Shown: piece after piece, positions 1 through 7,087 of the stretch
Position numbering within the stretch: the stretch's first letter is position 1
Layout of the letters: each line of letters begins with the position of its first letter
Assembly (NCBI GenBank): GCA_022791055.1
Contig: JAAVYI010000030.1
Span: 1 to 37,441 of the forward strand
Direction: 5' to 3'
Source: Clostridia bacterium
GTDB taxonomy: Bacteria > Bacillota > Clostridia > Christensenellales > Pumilibacteraceae
DNA: 37,441 nt
Program-made: the position numbers and the translations under genes
Notes under the pieces: model-generated
Databases searched by the model: none
What the model was told of the DNA's origin: nothing
The model's input: the letters and a program-made list of their open reading frames with translations, nothing else

Positions 1-455
1 CCGTAGGGCGCGACGCGGCGGCACTGTGTGCCGCAAAAAATGTCCGGGGGACATTTTTTAGCTAAAGCGGCGCAGCAGCTATGCTGCAAGCTGGTCGTCG
101 TTGCGGTACGGGTTAAGAGAGAGGGACACAGTCGAAAGTGTCCCTCTCTCTTACAGTTTTCGCCGAGGCCTTTTGATGTCAAAAGGCCGGGGATCCGTTT
201 TGCAATCTTTTACAAAAGAACAACAATCTTTTTGGCGGCAAAAGGCCGGAAATTCGGTTTTCGTTCTTTTTCAAAAGAAAAGCAATCCTTTGTGCAAAAA
301 GCGTGAGTATTATTTTGTAGTCTTTTGCTAAAAGACTTTTCTTTCCTTTTGACGCCAAAAGGTAAGAATTGTTTTGTAGTCTTTTACTTAAAAGACTTTC
401 GTCCCCTTCAGCCCGCAAAAGGCCGAAAACCCGTTTAACGCCTTTTTCAAATGCC
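1..455. repeat. Modular hairpin-rich intergenic repeat, copy 1
   Basis: No credible gene lies before 599. The block has a perfect 16-bp hairpin at 114-153 (core GGGACAC, 8-nt loop AGTCGAAA, GTGTCCC), a 10-bp palindrome GGCCTTTTGA-TG-TCAAAAGGCC at 167-188, and further CTTTTG/CAAAAG palindromes. Positions 297-361 match 29149-29213 in the same orientation with only about two differences, and 105-210 match the reverse complement of the left half of copy 2. Bases 1-105 look like a secondary insertion, because their 21-bp inner palindrome around 38-58 recurs inverted in copy 3. Small ORFs in all frames are read-through of the repeat and are not called. Confidence 0.8.
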
Positions 456-517
456 GTCCGCGCAGGACGTCATAAATTAAAAAGTCATTAAATTTCTTTT
501 TTCTTTGTTTGTATGTA

Positions 518-546
518 TTGCTAAAATGCAATTCATATGGTATACT
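518..546 (+). promoter_or_regulatory. Vegetative promoter of the ESCRT-like operon
   Basis: TTGCTA (518-523), a 17-bp spacer and TATACT (541-546) preceded by TGG, giving an extended -10. The start site would be near 553, about 46 nt before the first gene. It is the only good promoter seen before 5091, so it probably drives all six genes. Confidence 0.7.
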
Positions 547-598
547 GATTTATAGCCTAAAAGTCGGATAGACGGCTTGAAAGCGGAGAGAGGTGCCT

Positions 599-1186
599 AT
601 GAAATATACAATCGAATGTGCCGACGCGGTACTCAAGCGCGTCTTTTCGGGGCGAATGGAATATCGGTCGACCGTCAGTGTGCCGGCGGGGTTGGAGGCC
701 GTTTTCGTGCGCGGCGGGCAGGTCATCGACTTGCTGCGCGCGGGCGAACACGTCATCAACGAGCGCACCGGCTTTACATTGCGGTCGGCGTCGAAAGAGA
801 CTTGCGAGTTGTACGCCGTTTGTCGGGCGAAACCGTTTGACGTTCTGTGGGGCGTAGGCGGGGTCGAAGTCGACGGCAAGACGTTGGGCGTCAGCGGCAG
901 TTATCGTGTGACGGTCGACAATCCGCTGTCGATCCTCAGGCGGTTCGGATTTGTCGAATCGTTAGACGCCGCCTCACTGCGCACGATGATGAAGGGCGCC
1001 GTGACCGATGCGGTGCGCGAAGAGTTGCACGTAAGCCAGCGCGATCTGGCGGCGCGTATCAAAACGCGTTTAACGCCGGTCATGTTGGACTGCGGGTTGT
1101 ATTTGGATGCGTTTTGTGTAGACGAAGTGCGCGATATGAAAGCGCAGTCCTCGTCGGATTCGGATAATACGGAGAACATACTATGA
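599..1186 (+). CDS. Short SPFH/band-7-like protein
   Basis: 195 aa. The start is ATG 599, 8 nt after GGAGAG (585-590). GTG 593 is in frame but too close to that site. The N-terminal part (about residues 25-55) follows the pattern of YdjI-type SPFH proteins: a 'VxxGQVxDxxxxGxHxxN'-like segment, here GGQVIDLLRAGEHVIN. The middle has a 'GSYRVTVDNP' strand like the SPFH beta-sheet, followed by a helical region and a 'GLYLDAFCVDEVR' segment where the family has 'GIxxxxfxv'. No transmembrane helix is visible. SPFH proteins scaffold membrane microdomains, and in Bacillus the SPFH protein YdjI is encoded with the ESCRT-III relative PspA. Here it opens an operon with ESCRT-III-like proteins, which fits a membrane-recruiting role. 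It overlaps the next gene by 4 bp. The family call is from pattern memory; a remote-homology search should settle it. Confidence 0.6.
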   Translation: MKYTIECADAVLKRVFSGRMEYRSTVSVPAGLEAVFVRGGQVIDLLRAGEHVINERTGFTLRSASKETCELYAVCRAKPFDVLWGVGGVEVDGKTLGVSGSYRVTVDNPLSILRRFGFVESLDAASLRTMMKGAVTDAVREELHVSQRDLAARIKTRLTPVMLDCGLYLDAFCVDEVRDMKAQSSSDSDNTENIL

Positions 1187-1479
1187 AAATTCGGGAAAAG
1201 AAACTCAATTTCAATCGCGTTTCGCGCGACGAGACGGTGGCGATGCTGGCGTCCTTACGGGAGCGCGTGGACGATGCGGCCGTCAAAGGGCGGCTTCGGG
1301 CGTTGGAAGATAAGTTGGCGGTTTGTCCGCCGACCGCCGACACGGACGCGGCGGCGACCGATGCGGAGCTTAGGGCGCTTGCGACCGATTTTATGCAAGT
1401 GTATGCGCAGGGCGTGCTGACCGAACGTTATTTGCAGCGCATGGAAAATCTGACGGCGCGCCGTATGCGGTTTATGTAG
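1183..1479 (+). CDS. Small helical protein of the ESCRT-like operon
   Basis: 98 aa, start ATG 1183 overlapping the previous stop (ATGA), so probably translationally coupled. I do not recognise a family. The sequence is almost entirely predicted helix: a basic N-terminus (MKIREKKLNF), a heptad-like stretch around residues 17-47, an Ala/Asp/Thr linker around 50-62 and a second helix to the C-terminus. There is no signal peptide or membrane segment. Its fixed place between an SPFH-like gene and the Snf7-like genes suggests an adaptor or regulatory subunit of the same complex; that is inference from context only. Confidence 0.7.
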   Translation: MKIREKKLNFNRVSRDETVAMLASLRERVDDAAVKGRLRALEDKLAVCPPTADTDAAATDAELRALATDFMQVYAQGVLTERYLQRMENLTARRMRFM

Positions 1480-1492
1480 GAGGATGAAGGCG

Positions 1493-2140
1493 ATGTTCGG
1501 GAAAAAGAAAAATAAAAAATACGACTACCGGGAAAAGCTCGACCGTATCGAGCGCTCGATCTGGGAACTGGAAAACAAGCAGATCGTCTATTTGGATAAG
1601 CTGAAAGCGGTTGTCGCCAAGCAGGCCGACTACAAGCAGAAAGGGAAAAGCGCGGCCGACCGTAATATGCAACGGCACTGGGCGTCGCTGTATCTCAACT
1701 GCGAAAAGGAAAAGGAGCAGATCGCCGCGTCGATCAATCAGATCAGCAAGGAGATCGTCACGGCGGCGCGCATGGCGCAGCTTGTCGATACGCAGGCGCT
1801 GACGATCGAGTTGGAGAAAACCGAATCGCTGACGCTGGCCGAGATCAACGAGATGAGCGACAGTATCGCCAAAAGCCGCACCAAGCGCGAGGCCGAACAG
1901 TCATTAAAGGACGAAGCGATCGACCGCGCTCTCAGAGTGACCGACCGCGACACCGACAGCGACGTCGACCGCGTGTTGGGGCTGTGGGAAGAGGAGAAGA
2001 GCGCCGAGGACGAACTGCGCTTGACCGAGCAACCCGTCGCCGCACCCGTGACCGCGCCGGAAGTCGAGGCCGACAGCGTGCTCGATGCGTGGGGAGCGGA
2101 AGAGACGGACGCGCCGGACAAGGACAAAATCAGCGAGTAA
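1493..2140 (+). CDS. ESCRT-III/Snf7-like coiled-coil protein A with tandem VLxxW motifs
   Basis: 215 aa. ATG 1493 is chosen because TAGGAGG (1477-1483) sits 9 nt upstream; ATG 1484 directly abuts that site and is rejected. Residues 1-10 are basic (MFGKKKNKKY), residues 11-150 are helical and charged, and the last 65 residues are acidic. That basic core with an acidic tail is the ESCRT-III organisation, and the length matches CHMP proteins (about 200-220 aa). The tail carries a repeated motif: DRVLGLWEEE (about 159-168) and DSVLDAWGAEE (about 194-204), both VLxxW followed by acidic residues, separated by a Pro/Ala/Val linker. In ESCRT-III proteins the tail holds short motifs that bind the MIT domain of Vps4, and an MIT-like ATPase is encoded two genes downstream. 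The Snf7 assignment is inferred from architecture and context, since sequence identity is low. Confidence 0.6.
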   Translation: MFGKKKNKKYDYREKLDRIERSIWELENKQIVYLDKLKAVVAKQADYKQKGKSAADRNMQRHWASLYLNCEKEKEQIAASINQISKEIVTAARMAQLVDTQALTIELEKTESLTLAEINEMSDSIAKSRTKREAEQSLKDEAIDRALRVTDRDTDSDVDRVLGLWEEEKSAEDELRLTEQPVAAPVTAPEVEADSVLDAWGAEETDAPDKDKISE

Positions 2141-2150
2141 GGGGACTGGT

Positions 2151-2726
2151 ATGAAAAGCAAAGAGGAAAAGCAGATCGAGGAACGCATGATGGTGCGCCG
2201 CACCATCAACCGCATGAGCAAGTATGTGGCCGACCTCGAGCCGAAGAAAAAGCAGTTTATCGAGAAAGCAAAAGAGGCGCGGCTTAAAGGGGCGACCAAC
2301 CAGGAGCGTCTGGCTAAGAACGCCTTAAAACAGGTGTTGGCGCAGCAGCGCATGGCCGAACAAATGCTGTTGAACTTCGAGATCACCGCGCAGCTGAAGG
2401 ACTTGACCGAACTGTCGGGCGAGTTCATGAAAGGCATGACGTCGGTCAGCAAGGAAATGAGCAAGATGGCCGACAAGATCAATTTCGGCGCGGCGACCAA
2501 AGAGTTTTCTAAAGCGATGGCCAAGTCGCAAATGCAATCGGAAAAAATGTCGTCCTTTTTGGAGCGGCTGGGAGAGACGTTCGATATTGCCGTAGCCGAC
2601 AGCGACAGCATTGCCGACGAAGAAGTCGACGCGCTGATCGACGGCGTGACGAGCGAAGTCGAAAGCGCGCTCGACCGCGACATCGACGAAAAACTCAAGC
2701 GCGTGCAACAGGCGATCAAGGGGTAG
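2151..2726 (+). CDS. ESCRT-III/Snf7 (CHMP2/Vps2-type)-like protein B
   Basis: 191 aa. Start ATG 2151 with AAGGGG 6 nt upstream; the gap to the previous gene is 10 nt. Residues 1-75 are two basic helices (a hairpin such as ESCRT-III alpha1-alpha2), 76-140 are Met-rich and amphipathic (LKDLTELSGEFMKGMTSVSK region), and 150-191 are acidic and end in DIDEKLKRVQQAIKG. This resembles CHMP2/Vps2/Vps24-class proteins, including the spacing of 'M..m.F...se.m' segments and an acidic 'DEEVDALID' stretch before a terminal helix. The terminal helix partly matches the MIT-interacting motif MIM1 (D/E-x2-L ... L-K/R), but the R-L pair is not in register. Family members polymerise on membranes and are disassembled by Vps4. 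It is followed after 3 nt by the Vps4-like ATPase, the strongest context support. Confidence 0.68.
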   Translation: MKSKEEKQIEERMMVRRTINRMSKYVADLEPKKKQFIEKAKEARLKGATNQERLAKNALKQVLAQQRMAEQMLLNFEITAQLKDLTELSGEFMKGMTSVSKEMSKMADKINFGAATKEFSKAMAKSQMQSEKMSSFLERLGETFDIAVADSDSIADEEVDALIDGVTSEVESALDRDIDEKLKRVQQAIKG

Positions 2727-2729
2727 ACC

Positions 2730-3869
2730 GTGGCCGATCTCAATCAAGCGTTTTTGTACGACGCGTTCAATATGTATTATCAAAAAGGCATGGAGGCCAA
2801 GGCGGCCGGCAACGTCGCGCTCGCCCGCAGTCAGCTTTTGAAAGCGTCCGAAACGCTGTTAAAGTTGGCTGCGCTCTCGAGCGGCGAGCTGAAAAAAGCG
2901 CGCGCCGATCGCGCCATGCGGCTGTTCGAGATCGCCTCGTCGTTCGACGGCGGCGAAGTGCGGCAAGTAAGTAAGGGCGGGCAAACGGCGACGGCGGCCA
3001 AAACGAGCGCGCCGCAGGGCGACGACCCCGATCTGACCAAGTGGGCGGCGGAGTCGGTGCCCGATGTGCGATTTGAGGATGTGGCCGGTCTCGACGACGT
3101 CAAAAAGGCGATCACCGAACGCATTATTTTGCCGCGCAAATATCCCGATGTGTACAAGCGTTTTCGGAAAAAAGCGGGCGGCGGTATTTTGATGTACGGC
3201 CCGCCAGGCACCGGCAAAACGTTTGTCGCACGGGCTACGGCCGGCGAGGTGGGCGCAAAATTCTATTCGGTCAAGTGTTCGGACATTCTGAGCAAATGGT
3301 TCGGCGACGCCGAACAGAACGTGCGCAACCTGTTCGAAACGGCGCGCGCGCAAGAGGCGGCGGTCATCTTTTTCGACGAGTTCGAGGCGATCGGCACGAC
3401 GCGCGACGGCAGCGATCCGGCCATGCAACGGCTGATCCCCGAGATCCTCGCGCAGATGGACGGCTTTGAAAAGCACGAAGGCACGTTGCTGTTTATCGCG
3501 GCGACCAATAAGCCGTGGATGCTCGATTCGGCGTTTTTGCGCCCCGGCCGTTTTGCCGAACGCATTTACGTGCCGCTCCCGGACGAGGCGGCGCGGCGGT
3601 ATATGCTCGAGCGGTACTATCGTCATTTGCCGGTGGCCGACGACGTGGATTTTGTAAGCCTTGTGCGGCGCACGGACGGCTATTCGGGATCGGATATTCA
3701 CGAGCTGTGCGAGCAGTCCAAGCAGCCCGGCATCATGCGCGCTATCGAAAAGGGCGCGGGCGATTACGAGTTTATCACGGCGGCGGACATTACGGCGGCG
3801 TTCGACCGCGTGCGGCCGAGCGTGGCGAGCGGCGATATTGGCCGCTTCGAGCAGTTCCGTCGGGAATAG
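2730..3869 (+). CDS. Vps4-like AAA ATPase with N-terminal MIT-like domain
   Basis: 379 aa, GTG start 2730 with an AAGGGG site just upstream. Residues 8-72 form a three-helix, Ala/Lys-rich unit typical of MIT domains; a Gly/Ser/Thr linker (about 73-108) follows, then one AAA module. Visible motifs: Walker A GPPGTGKT (157-164), the pore-loop signature SKWFGDAE (188-195), Walker B VIFFDE (212-217), sensor 1 N260, arginine fingers in RPGRF (271-275) and SGSD (319-322). The KW-[FM]-G pore loop and MIT plus single-AAA layout are those of Vps4 and the meiotic clade (katanin, spastin, Vps4), not FtsH or Cdc48. Vps4 uses ATP to pull ESCRT-III subunits out of membrane polymers. Two ESCRT-III-like proteins precede it. 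All catalytic residues look intact. The meiotic-clade placement is fairly secure; the MIT call is less so. Confidence 0.82.
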   Translation: MADLNQAFLYDAFNMYYQKGMEAKAAGNVALARSQLLKASETLLKLAALSSGELKKARADRAMRLFEIASSFDGGEVRQVSKGGQTATAAKTSAPQGDDPDLTKWAAESVPDVRFEDVAGLDDVKKAITERIILPRKYPDVYKRFRKKAGGGILMYGPPGTGKTFVARATAGEVGAKFYSVKCSDILSKWFGDAEQNVRNLFETARAQEAAVIFFDEFEAIGTTRDGSDPAMQRLIPEILAQMDGFEKHEGTLLFIAATNKPWMLDSAFLRPGRFAERIYVPLPDEAARRYMLERYYRHLPVADDVDFVSLVRRTDGYSGSDIHELCEQSKQPGIMRAIEKGAGDYEFITAADITAAFDRVRPSVASGDIGRFEQFRRE

Positions 3870-3882
3870 AGGAGAACAGCGT

Positions 3883-5091
3883 TTGAAAATCGATACTTTT
3901 GCCTACGTCGACCGCGTCGTCAACGTGCTGGAGAACGACCGCGCCGCCTTTTCGCAGGCTGCGGCCGAACTGATTGCCTTTTTGGAGCAGTCATTAGGCG
4001 GCAACGATGAAATCGTCGGTATCACCGATAGGATCAAGACGTCGGCAAGTTTGCGCGAAAAGATCGTGCGCAACGGCCTGTACAAGCAGTACCCGGCCGA
4101 AGAACTTTTGTATCACATGTCCGACATCATCGGCGTGCGCATCGAGTGCCGCTTTTTGGCCGACGAGCAAAACGTATTCGCGTTTCTGCGCGCTCTGTTT
4201 TGTAACCGCATCGGCGACGGTCCGTTTTACGCACCCGAGGGGAATGCGGCGTTTAAACTCAACCTCGATGCGCCGCAACCCGAACAGCAGAAGAACGGGC
4301 TGAATATCTACCGTATCGACGGCTATGTCGAGCGCGACGGCGTGCAGTACAATTTCGAGATCCAGATCAAATCGCTGGTCAACAGTTTCTGGTCGGAGAT
4401 CGAACACAAACTGATTTACAAGAACAAGCGGTTTATGATGATCGACCGCTTTGTCAACGATATGATGCTGTCGATTCACGAGAGCCTGATAAACATTGAC
4501 GCGCAACTCAATATGATCTACAGTCGATGTCTCAATAACAACGTCGACCAGCAAATGCAGCAGATCGAGAACGTGCTGACCGCGCTGATCAACGAGGTGT
4601 ACACCAATCTGATCGAAGAGAAAGTCGGGTTCGGCGTCAACATCAAGGACTATTCGGAAAGCCTGGTCAAATATATTTTGTACTACTCGAGCTTTATCCG
4701 CCGCAAGGCCGGCCCGGACGAAATGTACGGCAATACGGTGATGAACGTCATGAACTGGATGCGCAAGGTCGATTTCGACGCCATTCGTATCGGCGAAAAG
4801 ATTTATATCGAGGGCGAAATTGCCTACGAGAACGACTTGCAACGCACGATCGGCGCATATATTTTGGAATACGTCAACAGCGATTTCTACCTCAACACCT
4901 TTTTTCATATCTTTTTTTCGATCGAAGTCGGCGACGATGCGCAGGACTTTTTGAGCTATGTCAAGTACTACGAAAAGCGTATTTCGGCCGGCGCGGATCC
5001 TGCGCGCCGCGTTCTATTAAAAGACCGTGTGCGCCACCTCGACCCGTGCAAAATGGTGTTGGAAAAGACTATCGCGCAAATTCGCGAATAA
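3883..5091 (+). CDS. RelA/SpoT-fold nucleotidyltransferase-like protein with C-terminal helical extension
   Basis: 402 aa. TTG 3883 is chosen: GGAGAA (3871-3876) is correctly spaced and only 13 nt separate it from the ATPase gene; upstream codons in frame overlap that gene. Residues 45-180 match the small alarmone synthetase pattern: DRIKTSASLREKI (about 49-61, the R-x-K...S...K ATP site), SDIIGVRI with D81 as likely Mg ligand, and FEIQIKSLVNSFWSEIEH (158-175) with E159 as the catalytic Glu. The G-loop that normally reads Y-R-S-x-H is altered (KNGLNIYRIDG, 137-147), so guanine binding may differ or be lost. Residues 190-402 are a long helical extension not seen in RelP/RelQ. It may make (p)ppGpp or another pyrophosphorylated nucleotide, or be a binding-only relative. 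Being last in the ESCRT-like operon suggests a signalling link. The stop codon directly abuts repeat copy 2. Confidence 0.68.
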   Translation: MKIDTFAYVDRVVNVLENDRAAFSQAAAELIAFLEQSLGGNDEIVGITDRIKTSASLREKIVRNGLYKQYPAEELLYHMSDIIGVRIECRFLADEQNVFAFLRALFCNRIGDGPFYAPEGNAAFKLNLDAPQPEQQKNGLNIYRIDGYVERDGVQYNFEIQIKSLVNSFWSEIEHKLIYKNKRFMMIDRFVNDMMLSIHESLINIDAQLNMIYSRCLNNNVDQQMQQIENVLTALINEVYTNLIEEKVGFGVNIKDYSESLVKYILYYSSFIRRKAGPDEMYGNTVMNVMNWMRKVDFDAIRIGEKIYIEGEIAYENDLQRTIGAYILEYVNSDFYLNTFFHIFFSIEVGDDAQDFLSYVKYYEKRISAGADPARRVLLKDRVRHLDPCKMVLEKTIAQIRE

Positions 5092-5615
5092 ATTGCTATT
5101 CTTTTGAAAAAGAGAGCAAAACGGAACACCGGCCTTTTGGCATCAAAAGGCCTAGGCGAAAACTGTAAGGGAGAGGGACACTTTCGACTGTGTCCCTCTC
5201 CCTTAACTCTCTCCCCGCAACGACTTCCCTACGGGAAGCGATAAGGACGGGTTTACAAAGTGTAGCTAAGAAGTCGGTGAAACAAATGCACTCTCTTTTT
5301 ATCCATATATTTTGATAATTGATATGACTTTTAAAGAGGAGTCCAGAGACATAGTCTTTGGCAGTTGCGAGGGGGAGATTTACAAGAGGGGGAACACAGT
5401 CTGAAGTGTTCCCCCTCTTGTACGGTTTTGGTCTCACCTTTTGGCGGCAAAAGGTGAGAATTGTTTTCGGCCTTTTCGGAAAAGACTTCCGTCTCCTTTA
5501 GAATGCAAAAGGCCGGAGTTTCGTTTTGTACTCTTTTTTAAAAGGAAATAACCTTTGGTGACTTCAAAAAATCAAAATCCGTTTTCACTCTTTTATAAAA
5601 GGCAGTTGCTTTGTT
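5092..5615. repeat. Modular hairpin-rich intergenic repeat, copy 2 (inverted pair of hairpins)
   Basis: Begins at the base after the stop codon of the RelA-like gene. It has two long perfect hairpins in opposite orientation: 5166-5205 (16-bp stem, loop TTTCGACT) and 5381-5422 (17-bp stem, loop AGTCTGAA, the diverged reverse complement). Outside each lies a CTTTTG/CAAAAG palindrome (5131-5152 and 5433-5458). The left ~85 bp and right ~85 bp are recognisably inverted copies of one another, so the unit resembles an element with long terminal inverted repeats. Between them is a GACTTCCC/GGGAAG mini-hairpin near 5221-5241 and AT-rich filler. No protein gene is supported. The hairpins may also end transcription from the operon. 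Confidence 0.82.
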
Positions 5616-5623
5616 GTTTTGGC

Positions 5624-5652
5624 TTGACTATTTTTATTTAAATTGATACAAT
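5624..5652 (+). promoter_or_regulatory. Promoter of the MATE gene, nearly leaderless
   Basis: TTGACT (5624-5629), 17-bp spacer, TACAAT (5647-5652). The start site would fall near 5659, only about 4 nt before ATG 5663, and no Shine-Dalgarno is present. Confidence 0.75.
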
Positions 5653-5662
5653 AAAGCATACT

Positions 5663-7087
5663 ATGGATACGCCCGACTACAAACAAGAAAATCCCAAAGA
5701 AGAGACCGCGCCGATCGTCGAAGAGAATCTGCGTTCGGTCAAAATGCGCACGATGCCGGTCGGCAAGCTGCTGTTCGCTATGAGTATGCCGGCGATTTTG
5801 TCGATGCTGGTGCAGGCGCTTTACAACGTCGTAGACTCGATTTTTATCTCGTACTATTCGCAAAAGGGCATCGATGCGCTGAGTATCGCGTTTCCCATGC
5901 AGACGCTGATCATCGCGTTCGCCGTCGGCATCGGCGTCGGCGCCAACGCGCAGATCGCCAAAAAGCTGGGTGAGCGGAAGAACGAAGAGGCGTCGTGTAC
6001 GGCGCGCAATGCGCTGTTTTTGACGTTCTGTACCGTCGTGCTGTTTATCGTACTGGGGCTGACCGTTTCGCGGCCGTTCATCGCGGCGTATTCGGCCGAC
6101 GCGGAGACCGTCGAAATGGGAGTGGCGTATCTGACGATCGTCATGAGCGTTTCGTTCGGCGCGTTTATCGAGATCACGCTGTCGAAAATTTTGCAAGCGA
6201 CTGGCAATATGATCGTGCCGATGATCAGCCAACTTTTGGGCGCGATCATCAATATCATTCTCGATCCGATCCTGATCTTTGTTTGCCATATGGGCGTTAC
6301 GGGCGCGGCGGTGGCGACGGTCATCGGACAGATCGTGTCGATGTGTTTTGTCATTCTCATCTTCGTTTTCAAAAAACAAGACGTCAGTCTTGATTTCCGC
6401 CGCTTCAAACCGCAGTGGCAGTATATTCGCGGAATCCTGATCATCGGCATTCCGACGATGGTGATGAACGCCGTCAGCGCGTTTACCACCATGCTGATGA
6501 ACGCAATCGTCAAGCCGTTGAGCGAATACGCCATTCGCATTTTGGGCATCTATTTCAAATTGCAATCGTTCGTCTTTATGCCGGTGTTCGGCTTAACGCA
6601 GGGCGCGCTGCCCATTCTGTCCTACAATTACGGCAGCCGCGACCCGAAGCGCTACAAGCGCGCGAGCGGCCTTACCGTGGCGGTGGCGCTCGGCATTATG
6701 CTGTTGGGGCTGCTGCTGTTCCAGGCGGGCGCGCCGCTGTTGATGAAAATTTTTAACGCAGACGGCGATTATTTGACGCAAGGCGCCTACGCATTGCGCA
6801 TAATAAGTATAGCGTTCCCGTTCGCCGCATTCGGCATTACGGTGACGACGATCTTCCAGTCGCTCGGCTGCGGCATAACTTCGCTGATCATGTCGCTGCT
6901 AAGACAAGTCGCCCTGCTGCTGCCGCTGGCATTCGTACTGGCGATCACGACGGGACTGGCCGGGGTGTGGTTCTGCTATCCGATCAGCGAGTTTGTCGTG
7001 TTCGCGATCTTTACGCCGCTGATGCTCGGTACCGTCAAAAAACGGTTTGCCGTGCAGACGGTACGGGAGGAAAATCATGCAGCTTGA
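5663..7087 (+). CDS. MATE family multidrug/Na+ efflux transporter
   Basis: 474 aa, the usual MATE length, with about 12 hydrophobic segments in two similar halves. The N-terminal 26 residues are acidic and cytoplasmic, then PVGKLLFAMSMPAILSMLVQ and 'ALYNVVDSIFIS' are the typical first-helix signatures; 'LSKILQATGN' and the second-half 'TQGALPILSYNYG' are also family hallmarks. MATE proteins export cationic drugs and metabolites in exchange for H+ or Na+. ATG 5663 is preferred although it lacks a ribosome site, because the promoter places the mRNA 5' end about 4 nt away; later Met codons (residues 27, 30) lack a site too. It overlaps the next gene by 11 nt, so the two are co-translated. Substrate cannot be told. 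Confidence 0.9.
   Translation: MDTPDYKQENPKEETAPIVEENLRSVKMRTMPVGKLLFAMSMPAILSMLVQALYNVVDSIFISYYSQKGIDALSIAFPMQTLIIAFAVGIGVGANAQIAKKLGERKNEEASCTARNALFLTFCTVVLFIVLGLTVSRPFIAAYSADAETVEMGVAYLTIVMSVSFGAFIEITLSKILQATGNMIVPMISQLLGAIINIILDPILIFVCHMGVTGAAVATVIGQIVSMCFVILIFVFKKQDVSLDFRRFKPQWQYIRGILIIGIPTMVMNAVSAFTTMLMNAIVKPLSEYAIRILGIYFKLQSFVFMPVFGLTQGALPILSYNYGSRDPKRYKRASGLTVAVALGIMLLGLLLFQAGAPLLMKIFNADGDYLTQGAYALRIISIAFPFAAFGITVTTIFQSLGCGITSLIMSLLRQVALLLPLAFVLAITTGLAGVWFCYPISEFVVFAIFTPLMLGTVKKRFAVQTVREENHAA

Noticed and set aside
114..153. CRISPR repeat unit
   Set aside because: Repeats are palindromic but dispersed in three loci, not regularly spaced with unique spacers, and no cas genes are present.
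28..418. Overlapping small ORFs on both strands at the window start (up to 92 aa)
   Set aside because: They read through the hairpin repeat. The same peptides would recur at 5096-5437 and 28578-29184, have no ribosome sites, and break at repeat differences.
3994..4908. 304-aa ORF antisense to the RelA-like gene
   Set aside because: Val/Asp/His-rich shadow; the sense frame carries recognisable RelA/SpoT motifs and a ribosome site.
5096..5437. 113-aa minus-strand ORF in repeat copy 2
   Set aside because: Translation of the two inverted hairpins; no promoter or ribosome site.
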